Positions 1 through 7,879 of a stretch of 15,969 nt of DNA are shown in pieces. This DNA is from an uncultured Fretibacterium sp. Lineage in GTDB: Bacteria > Synergistota > Synergistia > Synergistales > Aminobacteriaceae. How positions within the stretch are numbered: the first letter of the stretch is position 1; each line of letters opens with the position of its first letter. Both the position numbers and the translations under genes were made by a program. Where the stretch lies: positions 1-15,969 of the forward strand of contig CALEPX010000038.1 in NCBI GenBank assembly GCA_937911045.1. The letters are read 5' to 3'. The notes under the pieces are model-generated. The model was not told the origin of the DNA and made no database searches. It worked only from the letters and a program-made list of their open reading frames with translations.

Positions 1-60
1 TGTAGTGTCACTTTTGAAAGGAACTTAGGTTAAATATTTCGCTAAATACATCATAATTAA

Positions 61-1184
61 CTAATCTTCAAGCCCGATAAACGGGTATTTTTCTGCCGGC
101 ATATCTATTAACTTGAAGAACACTTCATATTCAATCCTTCTCAGAAAATTCCAAGCTGAGCGTTGAAATTTCCAATGGAAAGATCTTTTCCCGAATGTGT
201 GTCCTCTAAGATCTGTACCGTTACTGCCATTAGTATTTCTAGGTCCTCCTTCGTAATAAAATGGACGAGTATTATCTGGAAATGTTTCGCTCCTGTCTTT
301 GGCGTAATCTGGAAATTCATACATAACTTCTACAGCTATCGAAAATCCCATACCACCATATTTGTGCCATGTTGATAAGTCCTCCTTAATAAATTTGTTA
401 TTTGCGACATCGTTTTCATTGAAACCAACTTTGAAATGAGGGTAATCTTTATCAAATTTCTCATCTTCTGAGTAATATTCAACTGAATCAATTTCTAAAT
501 CCTCAGATTCGGCATAAGTTTCTACAGAAGATTTCTGAGAACTTACTCTGACCAGATAATAGCCGGAAAATTCAGACCTAATTGTGTAACAAATAAGTGA
601 AGGGCATTCAACAGGAATGGGAGTTATTTCAGGTCTCAAAGACGAAGCTTCCATGAAAGGAAGAGCGGCATTTTCCGGATCGAAAATTTGAAGTTCTGGG
701 AAATTTGCATCGATTGTTCCGGTGAAATTTCTTGAAAATTCAAAAGTATATTCTTTGTCTTTTTCGAGGTAGACTTGGAAAATATTCGGATTTTCATTTC
801 GAGGTCTTAACTCTTCGAGCCAAACCATTGCCGGAACAGAAATTTTTGTTTCAGAAGCTGCGCGGAAAGAAGAATTTCTCGGAAGTCCTGCAGCAGTAAC
901 ATTTTCGCTCAAATAGTACTGACCAACACCGTTGAAATCGAGGAAATCCATTTTCCCGTTGCCATCGAAGTCATAGCCAGGTTTTGCGTTACGGAGACTA
1001 ATGGCGGTATCCTGTTACCAAACTTTTCGAGGAGCGTCCTCTGGATTGTCCGGATTATCACCATTTTGATTATAACCAGAACCTGAATGAGAGCTGCCTC
1101 CACCGCAGCCGCCAAGACTGACGCTGAAGAAAGTCAGAATTGCTAAAGCAGCAATCAAATAAAATAACCAGTTTCTTTTTTCAT
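61..1184 (-). pseudogene. Disrupted lipoprotein gene with a dockerin/EF-hand-like motif
   Basis: Reading down the minus strand from ATG at 1184-1182, the frame stops after nine codons. Adding one A to the A6 run (T6 at 1176-1181) restores a lipoprotein signal peptide, MKKRNWLFYLIAALAILTFF, with lipobox SLGGC (Cys27) and a Gly/Ser/Asn-rich linker. A second break, TAA at 1017-1015, precedes the long open part (61-951, 296 codons from the internal Met). Just upstream of that Met, in the same frame, is YDFDGNGKMDFLDFNG, a DxDxNGxxDxxDF pattern like one calcium-binding dockerin or EF-hand loop. The body is acidic and aromatic, with two Cys (PVECPSLICYT), and resembles no family I recognise. It is probably an outer-surface lipoprotein. 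Whether the gene is truly dead or only miscalled cannot be told here. The boundaries are well supported and the function is unknown. Confidence 0.6.
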
Positions 1185-1202
1185 ATTAAAAATTTACCTG
1201 CG

Positions 1203-1321
1203 GGTGAAAAACGCGATATTACTGCGTTATCTCCCGAATTATTCGCCTTGAGTCGTTTTGAAAGAATTCCCCAAAAATTCTAAAACGGCAAAGCGAAAGA
1301 GCGACATGTTCACCTTTTTTT
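1203..1321 (-). ncRNA. Candidate structured leader RNA upstream of the lipoprotein gene
   Basis: GGTGAA (1203-1208) and TTCACC (1309-1314) can close a domain that contains three inner helices. AACGC (1210-1214) pairs with GCGTT (1224-1228). CGTTTT (1254-1259) pairs with AAAACG (1282-1287), continued by AGAATT (1263-1268) with AATTCT (1276-1281). TTCGCC (1242-1247) pairs with GGCAAA (1287-1292). The last helix has a G-U pair only in the minus-strand transcript, which favours a 5' leader for the lipoprotein gene; its ATG lies 19 bases downstream. On the plus strand the element runs into T7 (1315-1321) and could instead be a terminated small RNA. I do not recognise a known riboswitch class. The folding is by eye only. 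Confidence 0.3.
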
Positions 1322-1682
1322 GAAATCACGGAGGAGGTTTAGACCGCTGAAATATTAAAACCATCATCAAATTTTCAGAAAGAGTTTTTAGGTAGAAACT
1401 TAAAATTCTTTGGGGGAATTTTTTTAGGGCACAGCAAAATATTTCGTTATTAAATGCAATAACGAACGAAGTTGGAAATTTGTTCCGAGAAGTAATTTTA
1501 GCTTTGGATTTTAGAGTATAATTATCGCCAGAAGCCAGAAGCCAGAAGCTTTGTATGCAGATTTAATTGCATTTGTCAAGGGTACTTTATGAAAAATTTT
1601 CCAAACAAAGAACACAATAACGATCTCATTTTTCGCTTAGAATATAAAACACTATCTGACGGCAAAAAAAATTTTAGACGGC
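1322..1682. other. AT-rich intergenic region with a perfect hairpin and a 7-mer repeat
   Basis: No convincing gene was found here. There is a perfect 9-bp inverted repeat, TTCGTTATT (1443-1451) and AATAACGAA (1458-1466), with a 6-base loop and no T tract; it could be an operator or a short hairpin. A consensus-like TATAAT lies at 1517-1522 but has no good -35 box. The heptamer GCCAGAA occurs three times in tandem at 1527-1547. A short open frame begins at 1589 but has no ribosome site and unlikely composition, so it is not called. Confidence 0.5.
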
Positions 1683-1711
1683 TTGAAAAAGAACGTGTGT
1701 CATTATATAAT
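1683..1711 (+). promoter_or_regulatory. Sigma70-type promoter of the C1 protease gene
   Basis: TTGAAA (1683-1688) is followed after exactly 17 bases by a perfect TATAAT (1706-1711). Transcription would begin near 1718, a short distance before the ribosome site at 1731-1736. Position and spacing make this the likeliest promoter for the protease gene, and perhaps for the lipoprotein gene after it. Confidence 0.65.
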
Positions 1712-1730
1712 TTATCAACAAAAATTTTTA

Positions 1731-1736
1731 AGGAGG
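1731..1736 (+). promoter_or_regulatory. Ribosome binding site that fixes a TTG start
   Basis: AGGAGG at 1731-1736 lies 9 bases before TTG (1746-1748). No ATG sits at a suitable distance in the frame that encodes the signal peptide, so the gene most likely begins with TTG. Confidence 0.7.
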
Positions 1737-1745
1737 TTTTTCAAA

Positions 1746-4684
1746 TTGAAAGACTTAAAAGCGTTTTTAATTATTGCAGTCATTGTTTCAATGGCTGTTC
1801 CGGTTTATGGAGGGATTCAACCTTCAAATTCTGCTTTCATCGCGGAGCATAGTTCCGTTACCCCCCCAAAATTTCCGTTGCTGATGATGCAAATCTTCCC
1901 ACATCTTATGATTTAAGGGCTTACGGGAGAATACCGCCTATCAGAAGTCAGAGTCCTTGGGGAACATGCTGGGCGTTCGCTGCTTTAAGTTCCGTTGAAA
2001 GCAATTACATGACACGTCTGTTAAGCGATAATGAACGCGCAAAAATTTCAAACCTTGCGGGTGAACTTGCCGACTCAAGTGACATAAATCTTTCTCCGCT
2101 TCATGTGGCTTGGTTCGCAAAAAATGACGCGGACAGAACCAGAGCCATTTATACTGATGCCGACACGACGAAAAAAGCTTGGGCAAATTCGATGACGATT
2201 ATTGAAGGCGGAATGCCTAATGTCAGTCTGGCTTATTTCGCAAGGCTTGACGGGCCCGTATTGGAAACGGACATGCCTTATTTTTCTTATGATTTTATCG
2301 ATCGGGTTGCTGGATATAAACAAAATGAATGGTCTTTCTTAAGAAATTACGCTGAACTCCCTTCGTATCTTGAATTTTATACTTTAGCAAACTTGAGAAA
2401 CAGAGACAGCGCAGACCAAATGCCTAAAATTTCTGATACAGCCAATATTGCCGCGAAAAAATTTAACGCTAAACTCAGGCTCACCGATGCGTATTTTGGT
2501 TCTAAAGTATATCCGGGAGTTTGGATAGGAGTGCGTGATGACATTAAGAAAACGGACTCGGTATTGCGTCCTGACCCGGCAATGACGAAACGTTTAATAA
2601 TGCAGTACGGCGCGGTCGAGATGGCGTATTATGCGTTCACAGACACAAATGACTATCTCAATATCGACAAGCATGCTTTTTATTATGACCAGCCGAATAA
2701 TGATACCATTAATCATGCCGTAGCGATAATAGGCTGGGACGATAATTTCCCAAAAGAAAATTTCAATGAAGCTCATCGTCCTTCGATTGATGGCGCGTGG
2801 CTTGTCCGTAACAACTGGGATACAAATTGGCCTAATCCTGATGACGCAAATACATCTGACGGCGGATATTTCTGGCTTTCATACGAGCAGCCAATCTCGC
2901 ATACATTAGCCCATATTCTTGAAGACATGCCCGAAAATATCAGGGTTTACGAGCATGATCCGTTAGGACTTTGCAAAGAAGCCGGTTATGAAAATAATCT
3001 AACCGCATGGGCTGCCAACGCCTTCAAAGTTAAATCAAGCGGTGAAAAACTCGAAGCTATTTCTTTCTACACGACCGACAGTAATGCAACAGTAGAATGG
3101 AAAATTTATACTCAGACTGATAGACCGGCTGTAACGCCTTATAATGAAACTGCTACATTAATTTCGTCAGGTTCAGACACTTTTGAATATCCCGGTTATC
3201 ATACCGTTAAATTTTCAGAGCAAAAATCTTTGACAAAAGGCGAATATTTTACGGTTGTATTAAAAATCACGAACTCCGAATATTTCTGCCCTGTTCCAGT
3301 TGAACTCAAATTCAAAAAATACTCGAATTTTGCCGTTGTACACGATTTTGAAAGCTGGTTTTCAGAGGACGGCGAAAACTGGGAAGACGGGACTTGGACA
3401 TATTTTGTGGAGAACGGAACAGTCAAGCAGACCCCGATGAATGCCTGTATAAAAGCCTTCACGATTGATGGCGATCCTTCAGATTCAGATGTCGAGGCTG
3501 ATAAAGATTTAATCATGTACAAGCTGGTGAATAAATTCCCTGCGGTTACGAAAACTAATATTTCAGTTCCTGACCGTCCTGTTTCAGAAAAAGCGATTAT
3601 CGCCGTAAATGCTGTAAACGAAGATGGCGAAATCAGCGGTTTTGTTGGCGAGGGGAAAGAAATCACGTTTTATCTTGTGAACACAGATATTACGGAGATC
3701 TACACATCGTCAAGAGATTTGAGCATTGCTAACGAACTCGGACTTATTTATCCTGAAAATGCGGAATATCAAAGTCTATTTGAAGACGGTTACGAGCCTG
3801 ATGAATATTGGAAAACATCAAACGACCAATCTCAAGTTTACGGCGTTGAATATCCTGTGTACGGGCCGTTTGTCGAGACGACTGAAGCTGTCGACGGAGT
3901 GCGCTTCTTTGCTCTTAATGTCGAAGAGCTTAAATACGGCGGAAGTTCTATAAAAGATGACGGTCTGTGGGGCGCAATACCTGACGGAACATACGATGTG
4001 ATTTTCTTTGAAAGCAGCGACGTAAATACCTTCAAAGCCTCTGTAACGTTGAAACTTGCAGGAACAACACCTAAAACAGCAGGAATGGTAACGGATGCAG
4101 AATTTACGTTAGAAAGCTTTAACAAAGTGAAAGAAGCTCTCGGTCTGGGTAATTCAGATTATCTCTCGCCTGTTTATACAGGAATGTGGGGCGGTGCGAA
4201 CAGTCTCGATGATCTAACCGATGAACAGAAAGATTTAATCCCCAATACTCAGACTGCTAAAATTGCATTGCCTACATTAACAGTTACTAAAGAAAATTAT
4301 TATGTGTTCGCAATTCCGAGAAACACTTTCAATAATGCCAAACTTGTTTATGCGGACGAAATATTCTTGCACTTGTTGCCGGATAATGATGCTTCAGACA
4401 AAGTTACACCAAGCGCGGAATCAGGGGATTACAAATTCTTTGACGCTGACGGAGAAGTTATAACAAGAATACCTGCTTCTGGCGATGTTAACGTTGCAGT
4501 GTATCTTGAAAAAGGGACTTACATTCCTGTAATTTCATCTTCAGCCTCAGAAGATGATAACGGTAATAAAAAAACAGTCGGCGGCAGCAGAGGAGGTTCA
4601 GGCGGCTGTAACATTGGCGTGAATGCGGCATTAATTATGCTTGCAGGAATTTCGTTAATAACATTCAAGAGAAAAATCAGGTAA
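1746..4684 (+). CDS. Secreted C1 (papain-like) cysteine protease with Synergist-CTERM tail (one frameshift)
   Basis: This is a peptide hydrolase exported to the cell surface. After a TTG start, residues 1-23 form a signal peptide (MKDLKAFLIIAVIVSMAVPV). The frame breaks at the C7 run 1861-1867; one more C joins it to the open frame that continues to 4684, giving about 979 residues. The catalytic domain shows RSQSPWGTCWAFA (oxyanion Gln69, nucleophile Cys75), NHAVAIIGWDD (His324) and VRNNWD followed by GGYFWLSYE (Asn356), so the triad is complete. The segment after it (HILEDMPENI onward) resembles the lectin-like domain that follows this subfamily's protease domain. Long, probably beta-rich regions follow. 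The end is a Gly/Ser linker, SGGCN, a hydrophobic stretch and FKRKIR, the Synergist-CTERM signal. A short terminator-like gap separates it from the next lipoprotein gene. Natural substrates are not evident. Confidence 0.85.
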
Positions 4685-4702
4685 TACTGGAATTTAGTTT
4701 TA

Positions 4703-4745
4703 ATTCCCTCGTGTGTTAGAATGCGTGGGAATCTTTTTATTTTAT
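4703..4745 (+). terminator. Probable Rho-independent terminator or attenuator
   Basis: ATTCCC (4703-4708) pairs with GGGAAT (4727-4732), with CG/CG and G-U pairs continuing inward, and is followed by CTTTTTATTTTATTT. An upstream GGAATT (4689-4694) can pair with the same AATTCC arm (4702-4707), so two exclusive hairpins are possible. It lies between the protease stop and the ribosome site of the next gene, so read-through into that gene may be partial. Confidence 0.5.
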
Positions 4746-4761
4746 TTCGGGAGGTTTATTC

Positions 4762-6120
4762 ATGAATTTTAAGAATAATTTTTTCGCGTTAATAGCAGTT
4801 GCTTTGATTTTTAGTTTGTCAGGTTGTGGCGGCTCTTCTCAGGCAAACACAATTTCAGAATCAGAGCGCATTGTGCTTGGGAATGAGCAATTTGATGAGT
4901 ATATTCCGATCTTGGACGGGAAGCGTATTGCTTTATATTCCAATCATACCGGCATAGTTGGAGATATGATTTTTCAAGAAGATGGCTCTCAAGCCGATAT
5001 AACTAATGGCAATTCAGAAATTGATAAATCATTAATCCAATTTGGCATGGACTCAGAAGGAAACGAAATTATTTATGGTGAACATATTCTTGATGCGCTA
5101 CTCGAAAAAAATGTAAATGTTACAGCTATATTTTGCCCTGAACACGGCTTTAGGGGAACAGAAGATGCCGGAGCAACAATAGATGATACCGTAGATGAGA
5201 AGACAGGAATTCCTATATTATCTCTATATGCAAATAACACGCATTCGCCGTCTTCGGAAGATATGGGGAAATTTGATACTCTAGTAGTAGATATGCAGGA
5301 TGTAGGTTTGAGATACTATACATACTATATCACCATGTATTATCTTATGGACGCATGTGCCGCAGCCGGAAAAGAAGTAGTTATTTTAGACAGACCAAAT
5401 CCCAATGGATTTTATATTGATGGAGGAATTTTACAGGATTCATATAAATCCGGAGTAGGGCAGCTTCCGATTCCAGTAGTGTACGGCATGACTTGGGGAG
5501 AACTTGCACAAATGATTAACGGCGAGGGCTGGCTAGAGTCAGGGAAGAATTCATGTAATCTGACGGTCATACCATGCAAAAATTATTCACACAGAAAAAA
5601 AAGCTATTTAATCCGCAGACCTTCACCAAATATTAGGGATATGAGGGCTGTGTATCTTTACGCATCAATATGTTTTTTTGAAAATACTTCAGTATCTGTT
5701 GGTCGTGGAACAGAATTTCCTTTTGAAGTTTACGGCAGTCCATATCTTGAAAACGTTGAGGGATTTAATTTCTCATTTACGCCACAAAGTACCAGCGGTG
5801 CTCAGAATCCTCCGTTTGAAAACGAAATATGTTATGGGGAAGATTTGAGAAATATACCGATTGAAAACATTTTGAGTGATGGAATTAATCTTGATTATCT
5901 AGTAAGAGCTTATAGCGCGGTGAAAGAGAAATTGCAAGGCGAATCTTTTTGGGGAACTCCAGATAAGAATGGGCAATACTGGATCGATAAGTTAAGCGGT
6001 TCTGATGAATTGCGGATAATGATAGAAAATGGCAATTCAGCACAAGAGATTAAGGCTTCATGGAAAGACGACATCGAATTTTTCAAAAAACAACGCGAAC
6101 CATATTTGATATATGAGTAA
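4762..6120 (+). CDS. DUF1343/NamZ-family (GH171) exo-beta-N-acetylmuramidase lipoprotein
   Basis: The family removes terminal N-acetylmuramic acid from peptidoglycan fragments; this is established for Bacillus subtilis NamZ (YbbC). The 452-residue frame is intact, with GGGAGG at 4749-4754 seven bases before the ATG. Residues 1-22 are a lipoprotein signal ending in the lipobox SLSGC (Cys22), so the enzyme should be anchored in a membrane. Family motifs follow in order: CPEHGFRG (125-132), VVDMQDVGLRYYTYY (about 175-189), LDRPNPNGFYIDGG (209-222) and PVVYGMTWGEL. Between NHTG (61-64) and HILDALLEK (108-116) there is extra acidic sequence of roughly 30-40 residues that I do not expect in the family. 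No transporter or MurNAc catabolic gene lies nearby. The family call is strong; the activity is inferred. Confidence 0.85.
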   Translation: MNFKNNFFALIAVALIFSLSGCGGSSQANTISESERIVLGNEQFDEYIPILDGKRIALYSNHTGIVGDMIFQEDGSQADITNGNSEIDKSLIQFGMDSEGNEIIYGEHILDALLEKNVNVTAIFCPEHGFRGTEDAGATIDDTVDEKTGIPILSLYANNTHSPSSEDMGKFDTLVVDMQDVGLRYYTYYITMYYLMDACAAAGKEVVILDRPNPNGFYIDGGILQDSYKSGVGQLPIPVVYGMTWGELAQMINGEGWLESGKNSCNLTVIPCKNYSHRKKSYLIRRPSPNIRDMRAVYLYASICFFENTSVSVGRGTEFPFEVYGSPYLENVEGFNFSFTPQSTSGAQNPPFENEICYGEDLRNIPIENILSDGINLDYLVRAYSAVKEKLQGESFWGTPDKNGQYWIDKLSGSDELRIMIENGNSAQEIKASWKDDIEFFKKQREPYLIYE

Positions 6121-6141
6121 ACGGATCCCCATAATAAAAAT

Positions 6142-6399
6142 TCATGCCAGACAAAGCGGATAGCCCATGCTCATTGAGCAGAAAATGATCGTTGAGTGCG
6201 GTTGTAATATCTTTTCTCGCGATTGAGCAATCATTGACAGCGTCGGTCTGGTGAGTCTTGTGCCTTCCGAGATTGTGCCGAGCAGATCATAGCGCGCCTG
6301 ACGCTTCTTTCCCAGCACTACGATCTCACTGAAACTATGCTCCCACAAAAAATTCATGATCAAGTAACGATTTGCGTCAAGATTATGCCAACTAGGCAC
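6142..6399 (-). pseudogene. Possible remnant of a type III restriction (Res) subunit gene
   Basis: An 85-codon minus-strand frame holds LGKKRQARYDLLGTISEGTR, followed by LTRPTL. This resembles the stretch of type III restriction endonuclease R subunits that reads roughly YDL-G-I-E-T-LTR-T. Normal Res proteins are around 900-1000 residues, and neither the helicase motifs nor a methylase gene is present. The sequence after LTRPTL departs from the expected pattern, which suggests truncation or a frameshift. The similarity is recalled from family pattern only. It could also be an unrelated small frame. Confidence 0.3.
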
Positions 6400-6688
6400 G
6401 AGGTTGTTCTAAAGAGCGTCAATTTTGTGCCTCGGAGAAAATTTATTTGGTGAGAATGCTTTTACAGGTGACTTATGACTTATGGTTCAATGTCGGGCTT
6501 CTCATGTTGCTCAGATAAAACGCGAAGTTGGAAGTATATGATGCTAAGCAAAAATTACACGCTTATCAATCTGAGAAAAGATTGCGTTATTTGAAATCTC
6601 TAAAAATTACAGGAATTTCGTTAATGTTTTGGCGAGGGGGGCATAAACACAATTTTGAAAAAACGCTATACATCCGTAATTTATACGA
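6400..6688. other. Intergenic sequence without a supported gene
   Basis: A 64-codon plus-strand frame (6528-6722) has no ribosome site and runs across the promoter of the next gene, so it is not called. It contains AGGAATTTCGTTAAT, a 15-base match to the tail-coding end of the protease gene (4645-4659). This could be a gene-end relic or chance. Nothing else was seen. Confidence 0.4.
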
Positions 6689-6716
6689 TTGTTTTTTGAA
6701 CCCGTTAGATTATAAC
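6689..6716 (+). promoter_or_regulatory. Candidate promoter of the giant FG-GAP protein gene
   Basis: TTGTTT (6689-6694) is followed after 16 bases by TATAAC (6711-6716). It lies about 58 bases before the ATG, which has a strong AGGAGG (6761-6766) seven bases upstream of it. Confidence 0.45.
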
Positions 6717-6773
6717 TGGTGACAAAACAGACTGCTTTGTGCAGCTGAAAAATTTTTTATAGGAGGTTTTTTA

Positions 6774-7129
6774 ATGCAAAAATTCAATTTTAAGTTTTCA
6801 TTGTTAATTTTTGGGGGGTAATCCTTCAGTGCGGGGTTACTGCCGAAGCCGCTCAGACGGTTAACGGCAAAGCTCTCGGAAGTGTTGACGATGTTGTAAA
6901 GGAAATCGGCGGAGGAGAAATCTCAATCCCTAAAAAAGGGCTTATCTTCATGAGGGGCGGAGATGACGAAACGAAACACACTTATTTTGATATATTCGCG
7001 ACAACTTTCGGCGCAGACGCTCAAGCCTTGATAAAACGGCGTATTTTCGGACATCGAATTGAAACGTCTCCTAAACATTATGAAGGATACTAAGAACGTC
7101 AGGCTGCACACCCTGCCGTATCACGCAGA
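6774..7129 (+). pseudogene. N-terminal part of the giant FG-GAP protein (signal peptide and leader domain)
   Basis: As written, the frame from ATG 6774 stops at TAA 6819-6821, after 15 codons. With one more G in the G6 run it continues through a signal peptide ending near CGVTAEAAQ. It then reads TVNGKALGSVDDVVKEIGGG and a Tyr/Phe-rich stretch (HTYFDIFATTFGADAQAL). From 7038 the most protein-like reading is another frame, GVFSDIELKRLLNIMKDTKN, then RLHTLPYHADCTMARE. No known domain was recognised in this part. Confidence 0.55.
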
Positions 7130-7864
7130 TTGTACAATGGCAAGAGAGCATTGATGTCCCATAATTTCGAGAAGAGCAGAGAACTCAAGTATTATTTCTA
7201 CACTCTTTACAATACCAGAGACGAGAACTCAACCGATGTAACTCCTGATGCGCTTGTTAATTCCGCCGTATTTAGAACTTTCGACGAATATAAACAGCCT
7301 CAGTATCAGGATTACGGAAACCGCCTCATGGAAGTATATGGAACAGGCGTTATGGCTGTAAAGAACTATGATCGCGAAATTTTTGTCGGTGTTTCCTGTG
7401 TGTCCAATGTGAAAGTAGATTCGGAGTTTGATCCTGAAATCTACCTTGAATTTTTCGCCATCAGTGCGGACGCTGAAGGCAACATGCAGCAGGAGCCTTT
7501 GACAGAACTGACGCAGAAAATTGAGTACAGAGGAGTTATGCAGACAGCATCAGTAGCGGTCGGAGATTTTGACGGCGATAACTATGACAACGAAATTGCT
7601 GTGATGATGTTTCTGGAGACAGAGATCAGGCTTTACGTTTACAGATTAGCTCTCAAGGACGGAAAATTGCAGCTGTTCGCTATGGAAAATTCAAAGGGAA
7701 TACAAGTTTATGCCTCTGACAATAGTTACTTTACTACTGAAATTGAGAGACAACCAGTTGGCGACATGGTTGCGGGAGATTTTGACGGAGACGGCAAAGA
7801 CGAAATCGCTATACTTTACAAGAGACCAAGACGTTTGAAAGAGCTGGCAAACGATAAAACTTGA
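7130..7864 (+). CDS. Giant FG-GAP protein, segment with the first two repeats
   Basis: This is a 244-codon open piece of the larger gene; its TTG 'start' is internal, not a true start. It contains VAVGDFDGDNYDNEIAVM and MVAGDFDGDGKDEIAIL. Each is a DxDxDxxDE loop in a beta-propeller blade, as in FG-GAP/VCBS repeats, which bind calcium in integrin-like folds. The repeats are separated by about 75 residues of predicted strand-rich sequence. The piece ends at TGA 7862-7864. The next piece continues in the same frame, and three added bases between 7826 and 7878 remove the stop. Confidence 0.65.
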   Translation: MYNGKRALMSHNFEKSRELKYYFYTLYNTRDENSTDVTPDALVNSAVFRTFDEYKQPQYQDYGNRLMEVYGTGVMAVKNYDREIFVGVSCVSNVKVDSEFDPEIYLEFFAISADAEGNMQQEPLTELTQKIEYRGVMQTASVAVGDFDGDNYDNEIAVMMFLETEIRLYVYRLALKDGKLQLFAMENSKGIQVYASDNSYFTTEIERQPVGDMVAGDFDGDGKDEIAILYKRPRRLKELANDKT

Positions 7865-7879
7865 CCTTATTCCGGCCCG

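Noticed and set aside
1203..1321. Transposable MITE-like element
   Set aside because: The terminal inverted repeat is only six bases, and I saw no clear target duplication or second copy.
1589..1852. Plus-strand 87-codon frame before the protease
   Set aside because: It has no ribosome site, an odd composition, and overlaps the promoter and signal-peptide region of the protease gene in another frame.
6528..6722. Plus-strand 64-codon frame
   Set aside because: It has no ribosome site and overlaps the candidate promoter of the next gene; nothing in it looks like a known domain.
7862..7864. TGA as a possible selenocysteine codon in the giant protein
   Set aside because: Three added bases nearby give a continuous natural reading without the stop, and no selenocysteine-type structure is evident.
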